Shown: in pieces, positions 1 through 8,066 of the stretch
Layout: every line of letters starts with the position of its first letter
How positions within the stretch are numbered: position 1 is the stretch's first letter
Source: Alicyclobacillus contaminans DSM 17975
Lineage (GTDB): Bacteria > Bacillota > Bacilli > Alicyclobacillales > Alicyclobacillaceae
Length of the DNA: 64,000 bases
Direction: 5' to 3'
NCBI RefSeq assembly: GCF_000429525.1
Contig: NZ_AUCA01000014.1
Location: forward strand, 1 to 64,000
Translations under genes and position numbers: made by a program
Notes under the pieces: model-generated
Database searches by the model: none
What the model saw: only the letters and a program-made list of their open reading frames with translations
What the model was told of the DNA's origin: nothing

Positions 1-95
1 CCTTACGCTTCGTGGAGTTTCATGAACCGCCGTATGCGGACCCGCACGTACGGTGGTGTGAGAGGACGGGGGCTAGGCGCCCCCTCCTACTCGAT
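1..95 (+). mobile_element. 3' end of a group II intron (domains V and VI), cut by the window edge
   Basis: Positions 24-58 fold as group II domain V. An 8-bp lower stem pairs ACCGCCGT (26-33) with ACGGTGGT (50-57), a two-base CG bulge follows, and a 4-bp upper stem carries a tetraloop. Positions 63-90 fold as domain VI, pairing GGGGGC (68-73) with GCCCCC (79-84). An unpaired A at 89 lies seven bases from the proposed 3' splice site, the usual branch-point position. The intron would end in AT at 94-95. The reverse transcriptase/maturase, if present, lies upstream of the window. The compact folds resemble bacterial class C introns, but the class cannot be fixed from this piece. Confidence 0.85.
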
Positions 96-110
96 TACAT
101 CTGGCGCGGC

Positions 111-131
111 TCAAGCGGGGTGGCCGCTTGA
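111..131. repeat. 8-bp inverted repeat just after the intron
   Basis: TCAAGCGG (111-118) and CCGCTTGA (124-131) form a perfect 8-bp hairpin with a 5-nt loop. It sits 16 nt downstream of the proposed intron end and 12 nt before the Shine-Dalgarno sequence of the next gene. There is no T-run, so it is not a standard terminator. It may be part of the intron target site or a leader hairpin. Confidence 0.45.
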
Positions 132-159
132 CCATTTGCCGTGAAGGAGACAGTTGTCC

Positions 160-768
160 ATGCGCGTGCAGTACTTGTCGCCACATCAGTTGGAATCCTA
201 TCGACCATTTGTTGATACCTTAATCATAACGACCTATGCGCCATTTCCGCTCGATCCGGCTGTCCCTTGTGCTGCCAGCATGTGGATCGCCGACACATTG
301 GCCCAACGCGTTCAAGACAATTTTGTCGGGCGGGCCAGCACGCTGCCGCTCGGGGTCAACCTTCAGGATATTTCCCCAGGCGCCCTGTCCGCGTGGCAGG
401 GAATGTGGATTCATCCAGTCCGCGGCGCGCTGTGCATCGTCGACAGAACGCTCCTTCGTCCGTCGGTCGTGCACAGGGGGAAATTCCCCGTGGTGTACGC
501 GGATTGGTGGCAGTGGCTTCGCAGCGCGGTGCCGACGCAGCGCTGGTCTGACGCATGGCTGTATCTGTGCATGGCGATCCAACCGTACAGACAGAGCGAG
601 GAGAGACAGTACGCCGGACTGCCGCAGGAACGCTGCGAAGGCATGGCGAAGGAAGGAGGGAGGTTGTTATCGGCGATGGAAGATTGGTTGGTTCATCAGA
701 TATCCGTGCTCTGGCACACGATGGAACAGTCCGGAGAAAACGCGACGGAGTCATACCGAACATACTGA
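160..768 (+). CDS. ypiF: DUF2487 family protein (YpiF-like)
   Basis: This 202-residue protein has no known enzymatic role. It is assigned to DUF2487 from its overall character and position: in Bacillus the family member YpiF lies directly before the menaquinol:cytochrome c reductase operon, and qcrB/qcrC follow here. The N-terminal region contains the stretch DTLIITTYAPFPLD. There is no signal peptide or membrane segment. The ATG at 160 is preferred because AAGGAGA (144-150) lies 9 nt upstream; an in-frame TTG at 154 would be only 3 nt away. A group II intron ends 65 nt before the gene. Confidence 0.7.
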   Translation: MRVQYLSPHQLESYRPFVDTLIITTYAPFPLDPAVPCAASMWIADTLAQRVQDNFVGRASTLPLGVNLQDISPGALSAWQGMWIHPVRGALCIVDRTLLRPSVVHRGKFPVVYADWWQWLRSAVPTQRWSDAWLYLCMAIQPYRQSEERQYAGLPQERCEGMAKEGGRLLSAMEDWLVHQISVLWHTMEQSGENATESYRTY

Positions 769-786
769 ATTTTCGATTTAAATTGC

Positions 787-816
787 TTGACACAAAAATC
801 CACCGGGGGCTAAGAT
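787..816 (+). promoter_or_regulatory. Sigma-A type promoter before qcrBC
   Basis: A perfect -35 hexamer TTGACA (787-792) and a -10 hexamer TAAGAT (811-816) are separated by 18 nt. Transcription would start near 823 and leave a leader of about 190 nt before qcrB. The leader holds no convincing reading frame and no Rieske gene. Its only structure seen by eye is a small stem-loop around 886-905. Confidence 0.65.
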
Positions 817-1014
817 GATCTATGTGCAGCAGTGTTCGGCGGATTGGCAGAGAATGAAGAGAAACGCAACACCCCCGCCACGCATGGTTCGTTCTTACGA
901 GAACCCTTGTGTAGGAAGCGCATTCATGGCGGTGTCGCGTACATCGAACTTTAGATTGGGGTTCAAGGCATCGCTGCACACGACGCTATCCGTACGGGGC
1001 AGGTGATGGGGACC

Positions 1015-1686
1015 GTGTTGAAGAAGGCGTATGACTGGATTGACGAGCGGCTGAACGTGACGCCACTGTGGAGAGATATGGCGGACCACGAGGTGCCCGC
1101 CCACGTCAATCCGGCCATCAAAATGTCGGCGTTTGTATACTGCTTTGGCGGATTGACCTTCCTCGTCATCACCACGCAAATTCTGTCAGGTATGTTCCTC
1201 GCCATGTACTACACCCCGGACATCACCAATGCGTGGTTCAGCGTCCGCTACATCACGGACGAAGTGCTGCTCGGCAATGTGGTTCGCGGCATGCATTTCT
1301 GGGGTGCGAGTCTCGTCATCGTGATGATGTTCCTGCACATGTTGCGCGTCTTTTTCACCGGTGCGTACAAGGCGCCGCGAGAGTTGAATTGGGTGGTCGG
1401 TGTACTCATTTTTTTCGTGGTGCTGGCGTTCGGCTTCACGGGTTATTTGCTTCCCTGGGATCAGAAAGCGTACTGGGCGACAGCGGTGGGCAGCCAAATT
1501 GCGGGATCTATTCCCTGGATTGGCCCCTATATTCAGACGCTGCTGGTGGGCAGCCATACGGTGGGTGCGTTGACGCTCACGCGCTTTTTCGCCATCCATG
1601 TGTTCTTCTTGCCCGCCGCACTGCTCGTGCTGCTGGCGCTGCATTTTATCATGATTCGAGCGCAGCACATCGCCGGACCGCTGTGA
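1015..1686 (+). CDS. qcrB: Menaquinol:cytochrome c reductase cytochrome b subunit
   Basis: This 223-residue protein is the N-terminal half of a split cytochrome b, the form typical of Bacillus bc complexes. It binds two haems b and carries the quinone sites in the cytoplasmic membrane. Sequence hallmarks are HEVPAHVNP near residue 25, the haem-ligand helix RGMHFWGASLVIVMMFLH, GYLLPWDQ, and a last helix pair with HVFFLPA and LHFIMIRAQ. The GTG at 1015 aligns with the family N-terminus (LKKAYDWIDERL) and follows AGGTGAT (1001-1007) by 7 nt; ATG at 1006 is the alternative. The qcrA (Rieske) gene normally found just upstream is absent. Confidence 0.93.
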   Translation: MLKKAYDWIDERLNVTPLWRDMADHEVPAHVNPAIKMSAFVYCFGGLTFLVITTQILSGMFLAMYYTPDITNAWFSVRYITDEVLLGNVVRGMHFWGASLVIVMMFLHMLRVFFTGAYKAPRELNWVVGVLIFFVVLAFGFTGYLLPWDQKAYWATAVGSQIAGSIPWIGPYIQTLLVGSHTVGALTLTRFFAIHVFFLPAALLVLLALHFIMIRAQHIAGPL

Positions 1687-1734
1687 TCATGGACAGTAGA
1701 GACGGCTGGATGACGTGGAAAAGGAGGGTGTGTC

Positions 1735-2496
1735 ATGGCGGGCGGAGAACGAATTCCCGGTACACCCCGGTACCGTCATCATCTGGAGACGAACCCCGGA
1801 ACCGAACCATTCTTTCCGAATTTTTTGTTGAAGGAATGGATAGTCGGCTCGGTGTTTTTGCTGGCATTCATGCTGTGGGTGGTCTTCAATCCCGTGGATC
1901 TGGGTGACCGGGCGAACCCCGACGACACCAGTTTCATTCCGGTTCCCGACTGGTATTTTCTGTTCCTCTATCAAATTCTGAAGTACTACCCGGGCTCTGA
2001 TATTGTGGTCGGCACTGTGTTGGTGCCCATGGTTGCATCACTCCTGCTCGTCTTCGCCCCCTGGCTGGACACGTCCAAAGCGCGCCACCCGTTCCAGCGG
2101 CCGTTGGCGACCAGCGCGATGATGCTCACCACACTGCTGACGATTTGGTTGACCAATGAAGCGGCAGTTCAACACAAAGCCGAGTTGGATGCGGCCAGCG
2201 GCAAGGCTTCTGCGGGTTTGCCGGTGCTGCCGAAGATTCCGGCGTCCCAGATTCACCTGGTCAATACCAACATGCCCGGCTATAAGCTGTTTGAACAGAC
2301 GTGCGCCAACTGTCACGGTAAGTCCGGAGAAGGCGGACTCGGGCCGCCGATTTACGCCATCGGGAAGTATTGGAATGCCAGTCAACTGAAGTCGTTCGTC
2401 AACAATCCGTCTGGCATGATGCCAAAAAACGGAACGTTGAGCAGTGATACGGAGGTTCAACAGGTGGTGGATTGGTTATCTCAACAGAAAGGTTGA
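1735..2496 (+). CDS. qcrC: Menaquinol:cytochrome c reductase subunit IV-cytochrome c fusion
   Basis: This 253-residue protein joins the C-terminal half of cytochrome b (subunit IV, about residues 1-140, with PDWYFLFLYQILKY at 71-84) to a membrane-anchored cytochrome c domain. The c-type haem site CANCH is at 190-194, and Met228 or Met229 is the likely sixth ligand. This is the QcrC architecture of Bacillus. With QcrB it should pass electrons from menaquinol to cytochrome c, provided a Rieske protein is supplied from elsewhere. The Shine-Dalgarno AAAAGGAGGG lies just upstream. The gene ends at a strong hairpin shared with the convergent yitT-like gene. Confidence 0.93.
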   Translation: MAGGERIPGTPRYRHHLETNPGTEPFFPNFLLKEWIVGSVFLLAFMLWVVFNPVDLGDRANPDDTSFIPVPDWYFLFLYQILKYYPGSDIVVGTVLVPMVASLLLVFAPWLDTSKARHPFQRPLATSAMMLTTLLTIWLTNEAAVQHKAELDAASGKASAGLPVLPKIPASQIHLVNTNMPGYKLFEQTCANCHGKSGEGGLGPPIYAIGKYWNASQLKSFVNNPSGMMPKNGTLSSDTEVQQVVDWLSQQKG

Positions 2497-2501
2497 CGCC
2501 C

Positions 2502-2529
2502 GGCCACCGATTGCGAGCAATCGGTGGCC
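2502..2529. terminator. Hairpin between convergent qcrC and yitT-like genes
   Basis: GGCCACCGATT (2502-2512) pairs perfectly with AATCGGTGGCC (2519-2529) across a 6-nt loop. It lies 5 nt after the qcrC stop and 3 nt past the stop of the opposing gene. No T-run follows on either strand. A bidirectional transcription barrier is inferred from position and stability. Confidence 0.6.
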
Positions 2530-2532
2530 CGG

Positions 2533-3369
2533 TTATGGGGAGGGATAGGTGAACCCTTCTCCGAGGACCTCGTGCACGTCGTTGACGACGACGAATGCGC
2601 GCGGATCGATGTCGTGAACAATTTGTTGAATTCGTCCGACTTCCTCTCGCGCCACCACACAGTAGATGACGCGTTTTTCGGCACCGGTGTAGCCGCCGCT
2701 GGCGTCCAACAGGGTGGTTCCGCGCTCCAATTTGGCGTGAATCGCTTCCACAATCTCCGAGTGTTTGTCCGATATGATGTGAACGGCTTTTCCCGCTTTG
2801 ACGCCTTCAATCACGAAGTCAATCACTCGACTGGAAACAAACAATGCGACCAGGGAGTACATGGCCACCTCACGGCCGATGATGAAGGCGACCATGCCAA
2901 TCACCAGCACATCGATGGCAAACAGCGTCTTGCCCATGGAGTAGCCGTACCAGTGCCGAACGAAGCGGGCGATGATGTCCGCGCCTCCCGTGGTGGCTCC
3001 GGCCCGAAAGATGAGGCCGAGCCCCAGTCCGGTGACCACCCCTGCGTAGAGTGCCCCAAGCAGGTGATCCGGCGTTGGCAATTGCAAGTTTGCCGTGAGG
3101 CTGCTGAACAGGGAGACGGCCACCACCCCCACGGTGGTCCGGAGGATGAAATCGTGGCCAAATTTCTTCCACGCCGGGATGAGAAGCGGAATGTTCAGAA
3201 GGAAGAAGGTCAGTCCGAGCGGCCAGTGAAGCTTGTACAGAAGCAGGACGGAAATGCCCACAAATCCGCCCTCCGCCAGGTGGTTGGCGACAAGAAACGC
3301 GTTAAGCCCGACGGAATAAATCAGTCCACCCAAACCAATCAAGAACCATTTGGACCAGCTGCGCAGCAT
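2533..3369 (-). CDS. YitT/DUF2179 family membrane protein (YpjC-like)
   Basis: This 278-residue protein has about five membrane helices in residues 1-175 and a C-terminal cytoplasmic DUF2179 domain of about 80 residues (VHIISDKHSEIVEAI onward). Family landmarks are SVGLNAFLVANHLAEGG near residue 20 and RAGATTGGADIIA near 122. YitT-family proteins have no settled biochemical role. In B. subtilis the paralogue ypjC lies near the qcr/ypjD region, which supports orthology by position. It is transcribed toward qcrC and ends at a shared hairpin. Confidence 0.85.
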   Translation of the reverse strand: MLRSWSKWFLIGLGGLIYSVGLNAFLVANHLAEGGFVGISVLLLYKLHWPLGLTFFLLNIPLLIPAWKKFGHDFILRTTVGVVAVSLFSSLTANLQLPTPDHLLGALYAGVVTGLGLGLIFRAGATTGGADIIARFVRHWYGYSMGKTLFAIDVLVIGMVAFIIGREVAMYSLVALFVSSRVIDFVIEGVKAGKAVHIISDKHSEIVEAIHAKLERGTTLLDASGGYTGAEKRVIYCVVAREEVGRIQQIVHDIDPRAFVVVNDVHEVLGEGFTYPSP

Positions 3370-3424
3370 CAGGCTTCCTCCAACAAGCTCAGAGTACGGT
3401 TCGCGGCTTCATTATACGGAAGCC

Positions 3425-4489
3425 CTACGCGGTAGGCAACTTTTCCCTGGGCCACAGCAGAACGAGCACCAGGAACACGCTGATCCAGCCAAACACCCCG
3501 TACACGTGGGTCACGAGCCGGGTGAAACCCACCTGGCTGCCGAGATAGGCCAGCAGCAACAGGATGGCTGTGGTGCCCGCGAGCCGGCGACCGGTTCCCT
3601 GGGAGAACTGGGCCGCCACGCTGTACACGTTGCCGACCAGCGTCGAGTAGATTTCCCCCCAGAGCACCAACAAAAACAGCCACTGCCAAATGGAACCGAT
3701 TTGGCCCGCCACGCGGGCCATCGGGATATCGAGCTGCATGACGTCGGGATAATTCGCGAACAGAGCGCCCGTGACCGCAAACAACATCACTCCAAGTCCC
3801 GTGGCACCAAGGGCGGCTCCGGTTCGCAGTGTGCGCAGAGACGGAACATTGGCCCCCAACGGAATCAGAACGCCGGTGGCGAGACCGATGTTAAACGCCA
3901 CGTACAGGATGGCGGATACGACGCTGAGCAGGGGAGGCCGCTGACTCAACTGGGCGCCCGTGGCCCAGATGAAGCCGGGAGTTGTATGGTGCAGCACATG
4001 CAGTCCAGCGAACAGCACGAATCCAATCATGGCCGGCACAATCACGGTGTTGGCAGCGACAATGCCACGCATGCCGCGCACGATGGTGAAATAGGTGACG
4101 ACCATTGTCAGCAGAGCCCCCCACTGAAAGGAGATGTGCAAGCTCTGTTGAAAGAGCGCACCGGCTCCAGCAATCATAGCCACCGTGACCCCGAATAACA
4201 TGATGGACAGAACCACGTCCAGCACCGTACCGACGGTTTCGCCGAACAGATGACGGTTCAATTCCCGATAGGAACGGGCGCGCAGCACGTGTCCCAGGTA
4301 CATGACCCGGTATCCCAGCCACGCAAACAATACTGCGGCCAGAGCAATGGCGAACACCCCCGCCGTGCCGAACCGTCCAAAAAACCGAAAAATCTCCTGT
4401 CCTGACGCAAATCCGGCACCGACCACCGTCCCGATGTACGTACATCCCACCTGGAACGCCAACCACGCGCTTCTGATCCGTTGTCCCAT
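3425..4489 (-). CDS. YkvI family membrane protein (APC-superfamily transporter-like)
   Basis: This 354-residue protein has about ten hydrophobic helices. The first helix carries YIGTVVGAGFASGQEI (residues 18-33), the hallmark of the YkvI family, whose unwound GxGxASG helix resembles the substrate site of LeuT-fold transporters. The substrate is unknown. It is probably cotranscribed with the downstream yitT-like gene, 55 nt away on the same strand. The ATG follows the purine-rich sequence GAGGGGGATGCACGAGG. Confidence 0.82.
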   Translation of the reverse strand: MGQRIRSAWLAFQVGCTYIGTVVGAGFASGQEIFRFFGRFGTAGVFAIALAAVLFAWLGYRVMYLGHVLRARSYRELNRHLFGETVGTVLDVVLSIMLFGVTVAMIAGAGALFQQSLHISFQWGALLTMVVTYFTIVRGMRGIVAANTVIVPAMIGFVLFAGLHVLHHTTPGFIWATGAQLSQRPPLLSVVSAILYVAFNIGLATGVLIPLGANVPSLRTLRTGAALGATGLGVMLFAVTGALFANYPDVMQLDIPMARVAGQIGSIWQWLFLLVLWGEIYSTLVGNVYSVAAQFSQGTGRRLAGTTAILLLLAYLGSQVGFTRLVTHVYGVFGWISVFLVLVLLWPREKLPTA

Positions 4490-4636
4490 CCTCGTGCATC
4501 CCCCTCACTTCACCATATGGTCCTGTCCACCGGTTGATGAATTTCGCCGGCCATCGCATGCCCCGGGGCGTTCGCAAATATAGATGAAGCGTACGGGACA
4601 AGCGTCCGTGCATCACAATGCGAGAGGAGGAGGACA

Positions 4637-5440
4637 ATGACCGTATGGCAAGCGGCAATTCTCGGACTGGTGCAGGGGGTGACGGAATTCTTACCCATCA
4701 GCAGTTCCGGCCACCTCGTGCTGCTGCAGCAGCTGTGGCACATGTCGAACTCTGGGTTGCTGTTCATCACCTGTCTGCACCTGGGAACGCTGGTTGCGGT
4801 GGTGTGGGCATTTCGGAATGAAGTGCGCTGGTTGGTGACCCACCCCAATGACCGAATGGTGCGCATGCTAGTCCTGGCACTGGTGCCAACCGCCTTGATT
4901 GGCGCAGTATTCGAAGAACTGTTCGAGGATCTGTTCTCAAGCGGCGTAACCGTTGGCTTTGAATTCATCATGACCGGCGTCGTCCTGTGGTGGATGGACA
5001 CCGCCCCGTCCGGACGCAAATCCGACGCAGAGGTGACGGCTGCGGACGCCCTATGGATTGGCGCGTTGCAGGGGGCCGCCATTCTGCCCGCCCTCTCCAG
5101 GTCCGGCCTGACCATCGCGGCTGGGCTCTGGCGCGGTTTGGATAGGGAGGCCGCAGCGCGATTCTCATTCCTCCTGTCCATTCCGGCGATTCTCGGCGCC
5201 ACGGTGGTGGAGATGGACGATCTGTTTGAAGATCCGAGTCTGTGGGCCGCCACGCCGTGGTCCGCCGTGGCCCTTGGAACCCTGGCTGCCGCCGTCGCTG
5301 GTTACGCGGCGGTGAAAGGGACCATGTGGCTGCTCCGCACATCGCGTATGCGCATGTTTGCCGTCTACGTCTGGGCCGTGGCCCTGTTCGTGCTGGCGGA
5401 TCAAACCCTCGTACATCGGTGGTTTCCGCCACTGTGGTAA
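4637..5440 (+). CDS. uppP: Undecaprenyl-diphosphatase UppP (BacA)
   Basis: This 267-residue integral membrane enzyme dephosphorylates undecaprenyl diphosphate, recycling the lipid carrier of peptidoglycan synthesis and giving bacitracin resistance. The two conserved active-site regions are visible: QGVTEFLPISSSGHL (residues 13-27) and ALSRSGLTIAAGLWRG near 155. About eight membrane helices are expected. The Shine-Dalgarno GAGGAGGAGG lies directly before the ATG. The gene is monocistronic and convergent with ylbJ. Confidence 0.95.
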   Translation: MTVWQAAILGLVQGVTEFLPISSSGHLVLLQQLWHMSNSGLLFITCLHLGTLVAVVWAFRNEVRWLVTHPNDRMVRMLVLALVPTALIGAVFEELFEDLFSSGVTVGFEFIMTGVVLWWMDTAPSGRKSDAEVTAADALWIGALQGAAILPALSRSGLTIAAGLWRGLDREAAARFSFLLSIPAILGATVVEMDDLFEDPSLWAATPWSAVALGTLAAAVAGYAAVKGTMWLLRTSRMRMFAVYVWAVALFVLADQTLVHRWFPPLW

Positions 5441-5490
5441 GCCCCGCGCGCAGGGGATTCCCTTCATCGTTCGCATACATGGTCGCACAT

Positions 5491-5528
5491 GGTGCCGAAG
5501 CGGTTCCGCTGGGAACACCTTCGGCACC
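5491..5528. repeat. Two-tier stem-loop after uppP
   Basis: GGTGCCGAAG (5491-5500) pairs perfectly with CTTCGGCACC (5519-5528). Inside it GTTCC (5503-5507) pairs with GGAAC (5512-5516) around GCTG. The hairpin lies in the 298-nt gap between convergent uppP and ylbJ. Apart from this element and the ylbJ terminator I see no gene in the gap. With no T-run it is not a classic terminator on either strand. Confidence 0.6.
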
Positions 5529-5654
5529 CGTGCGTAGGGGCAGAGGCTTTCGGGGGTGCGGTCGGTACCCGGATGGGCGATGGACGCTGGAACGTGGTGC
5601 GTGCGCGTCCGAATCTTCCTCCGTGCACACGAATTTTCGTGATAAATACGTGAT

Positions 5655-5692
5655 AAATAAAGGGAAAGCGGGTTGGCATCGGCCAATCCGCT
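5655..5692 (-). terminator. Rho-independent terminator of ylbJ
   Basis: Read on the minus strand, AGCGGATTGGC pairs with GCCAACCCGCT (one G-T pair) around CGAT. TTCCCTTTATTTATC follows. It lies 47 nt after the ylbJ stop. Confidence 0.75.
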
Positions 5693-5738
5693 GTTGTTCA
5701 AAGGTTTCGGTTGTGCAACGGATACGCGAGGGACGTCT

Positions 5739-7004
5739 CTAGGACCGGAGCTTGGCTCTCCAGGCAATCACCCGCACCCGGCGCACCAGGTGCACCGCGA
5801 CGGACACCAGGAGGAGACCCGCAGTTAGCCAGACAAAAGAGGTCAATCCCGCTCCAACAACACGCCACCAGGGCGCCCCGGCGGCCGCCGCCTGTGTCGA
5901 TGCGAACACGGGCAACGAGGCCGAGACAGCATGCAGCGCCGTTTTCCCCAATCCAAGCGCCCACAGCGCGTACGTGAAGACGACAGCCAGCACGGCGTGT
6001 AAGAACCTCGCCAAGAAATACGGACTCATCCGGATGTCGGTGCTGGTGATGACACTCGCCACCTGTGCGTGCACGGCGAGACCGCTCCAACCGATGATGC
6101 CGCCGACAATCGCCACGCGCTGGATCAACGGAGCTGCCTGTTGAGCCGCCGTTTGGGCGCTCCCGATATCAATCTCGAGCAAACCGGCGAGGGTCGGATT
6201 GATGAGACTGCTGTGCACGCCCAACAGATGGTACAGGAATGCGATGGGCATTCCAATCACCGTCAGCACGCCGGAGAGGTGCATGACCTCAATCATCACA
6301 GCGAAGAATACGATGAATCCACAAATCATCAGAATGGTCATCATGGATTCAGTCACGGAGTCGCGCAGCAACTTGCCGAAGGGCCGGCCATCCTCCTGGC
6401 GCGCCACGAACACTTCGCGAAACGCTCGGACGAAAATGTTGGTGTTCGCGTGCTGGCCGCTGGTCGGAGTCGGTTCACTGCCGCGTCCCCACAGCTTGAA
6501 ACTCACACCTACCAAAAACGCAGCGATGTAGTGGGCGAGGGCAATCAGCGCGCCGAGCTCCGGTGACTTGAACATGCCAACGGCAACCGCTGTGATCATG
6601 AACAGCGGATCCGCCGTGTTCGTGAACGCGAGCAGTCGTTCTCCTTCAATTCGCGTGCACATGCCGGTTTCCCGAAACCGGGAGGTGATGACGGCGTCCA
6701 TCGGATAGCCGGCCGCCAACCCCATCGACAACGCGAACGCCCCGGCCCCAGGCACGCTGAACAGGGGGCGCATCAACGGCTCAAGCAGGACGCCGAGGCC
6801 GCGAACCATTCCCAGTCCCAGCAGCAGTTCGGCCAGAATGAAAAAGGGCAGCAGGGAAGGGAAAACGATGTCCCAAAACATCTTGAGCCCGGCAATCCCA
6901 GCGTCAAACCCCTGCTTTGGGTAGACGACCAGAGCGACAGTGAAGACAATCACGGCGATTCCTAGCAGATACGTGGTCCACTGGCCCTTTCGCTGTTGAC
7001 TCAC
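5739..7004 (-). CDS. ylbJ: Sporulation integral membrane protein YlbJ
   Basis: This 421-residue protein has about eight or nine membrane helices and two Gate-domain-like halves. The block around KMFWDIVFPSLLPFFILAE (residues 41-59) and the segment GLAAGYPMDAVIT near residue 95 are typical of YlbJ. In B. subtilis ylbJ is a mother-cell sporulation gene required for heat-resistant spores. It stands alone here, flanked by a clear terminator. The GTG start at 7004 follows AAAAGGAGATGAG. Confidence 0.88.
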   Translation of the reverse strand: MSQQRKGQWTTYLLGIAVIVFTVALVVYPKQGFDAGIAGLKMFWDIVFPSLLPFFILAELLLGLGMVRGLGVLLEPLMRPLFSVPGAGAFALSMGLAAGYPMDAVITSRFRETGMCTRIEGERLLAFTNTADPLFMITAVAVGMFKSPELGALIALAHYIAAFLVGVSFKLWGRGSEPTPTSGQHANTNIFVRAFREVFVARQEDGRPFGKLLRDSVTESMMTILMICGFIVFFAVMIEVMHLSGVLTVIGMPIAFLYHLLGVHSSLINPTLAGLLEIDIGSAQTAAQQAAPLIQRVAIVGGIIGWSGLAVHAQVASVITSTDIRMSPYFLARFLHAVLAVVFTYALWALGLGKTALHAVSASLPVFASTQAAAAGAPWWRVVGAGLTSFVWLTAGLLLVSVAVHLVRRVRVIAWRAKLRS

Positions 7005-7168
7005 TCTATCTCATCTCCTTTTGTCGCAGCCGGGCCTCGCACCTGTCCCGGTCAATCAGTACATCATATTGTGGTCGGAAAGGGTTTATGTACAAGGCCC
7101 CGGGCGCTTGTTGACCATGACGGCGAAGGCTTCTTGGGCGGAAGGATGTGCCGGTTGCAGGGTTCCGG

Positions 7169-7174
7169 TATAAT
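7169..7174 (+). promoter_or_regulatory. Candidate -10 element before ypjD
   Basis: A perfect TATAAT lies 34 nt upstream of ypjD, in the divergent gap between ylbJ and ypjD. No good -35 hexamer is visible at 16-18 nt spacing, so the call rests on the -10 alone. Confidence 0.4.
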
Positions 7175-7207
7175 AAGGTACAGATGCCGAATGAGTGAGG
7201 TTTCGAC

Positions 7208-7540
7208 ATGACCCTATCTTTGCAGGACATGCAGCGTCGAGTGGACGCGTATATTGGTCAATTCCAGGAAGGATATTTTCAACCCATGACCCTGGTTGTT
7301 CGGTTGGTTGAAGAGCTCGGGGAACTGGCCCGCGAAGTCAACCACGAGTACGGGGAGAAACCGAAAAAGCCCACCGAGCTGCCGGGCAGCATCGCGTTGG
7401 AATTGGGAGATCTTTTGTTTGTCATTACGTGCCTCGCCAACCGCCTCAACATTGATCTCGAAGCGGCGTTCAACCAGGTGATGCACAAGTTTGAAACGCG
7501 CGATAAAGACCGCTGGACGCGGATATCGAAGGAAGAATGA
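7208..7540 (+). CDS. ypjD: MazG-like nucleotide pyrophosphohydrolase (YpjD)
   Basis: This 110-residue all-alpha protein belongs to the MazG/dUTPase superfamily, which hydrolyses (d)NTPs to monophosphate and pyrophosphate. The metal-binding helices show EELGELAREV (residues 37-46) and ELGDLLFVI (near 68). The length matches single-domain YpjD proteins. It opens the run ypjD-TPR-dapB-mgsA-bshA-cca-birA, as in Bacillus except for the inserted TPR gene. The true nucleotide substrate is not shown by the sequence. Confidence 0.88.
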   Translation: MTLSLQDMQRRVDAYIGQFQEGYFQPMTLVVRLVEELGELAREVNHEYGEKPKKPTELPGSIALELGDLLFVITCLANRLNIDLEAAFNQVMHKFETRDKDRWTRISKEE

Positions 7541-7607
7541 TCTTTCTTGGGCCCGGGTACAAACTGTCTTCGCATCGTCCACATAGGATGGACGTGAGGT
7601 GAGACCA

Positions 7608-8066
7608 ATGCCCGACAGCCCATGGTTTCAAACGGCTTGCGCCTATTTGTTTATCCGGGACTTTGACCGCGCATTGAACGCGTTTCGACGCGCCATGGAA
7701 GAACACCCGGATGACCCGGACTGTTATTTCCACGCGTCCATCACCGCACTCCGGAGCGGCCGCTTGGACGACGCGGAGCGGTGGGCCGCTGAAGCCCGCC
7801 GTTTGTCTCCGCAGGATTCGCTGTATGAGGCGCATTGGCAGCGGGTGCAGGCGGATCGATTGGTGGAACACAGTCTGCGGGCGTGGAGAAACGGTCTGAC
7901 GGAGGATGCGCTGCGCTTGGTTCAAAAAGCGCTCGAGCTCAATCCGCTCAATGACCAGGCGCGGATTCTGGAAGCGGAATGGATGTCACCGAGCCCTGGC
8001 GCCATGCGGCGCGCGGGAGGTGATTTGGACATGAATCTGAGCACATGGAGAGATGACGATGCCTGA
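7608..8066 (+). CDS. Small tetratricopeptide-repeat protein
   Basis: This 152-residue protein has TPR-like helical pairs at about residues 8-40, 42-72 and 88-120; signatures include DFDRALNAFRRAMEEHPDDP and LEDALRLVQKALELNPLNDQ-like helices. No enzymatic motif or signal peptide is present. A protein-protein interaction role is inferred from the repeats only. It is inserted between ypjD and dapB and overlaps dapB by 14 nt, so it is translationally linked to lysine/peptidoglycan precursor synthesis. ATG 7608 is chosen over GTG 7599 because GAGGTGAG (7596-7603) acts as its Shine-Dalgarno. Confidence 0.72.
   Translation: MPDSPWFQTACAYLFIRDFDRALNAFRRAMEEHPDDPDCYFHASITALRSGRLDDAERWAAEARRLSPQDSLYEAHWQRVQADRLVEHSLRAWRNGLTEDALRLVQKALELNPLNDQARILEAEWMSPSPGAMRRAGGDLDMNLSTWRDDDA

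Noticed and set aside
815-1006. A 63-codon frame in the qcrB leader
   Set aside because: It has no Rieske or other motif and no Shine-Dalgarno, and its ATG lies at the -10 element of the proposed promoter.
5441-5738. A tRNA or known riboswitch in the uppP-ylbJ gap
   Set aside because: No T-arm consensus, CCA end or recognised aptamer core could be found, and both genes are convergent, so there is no gene to regulate.
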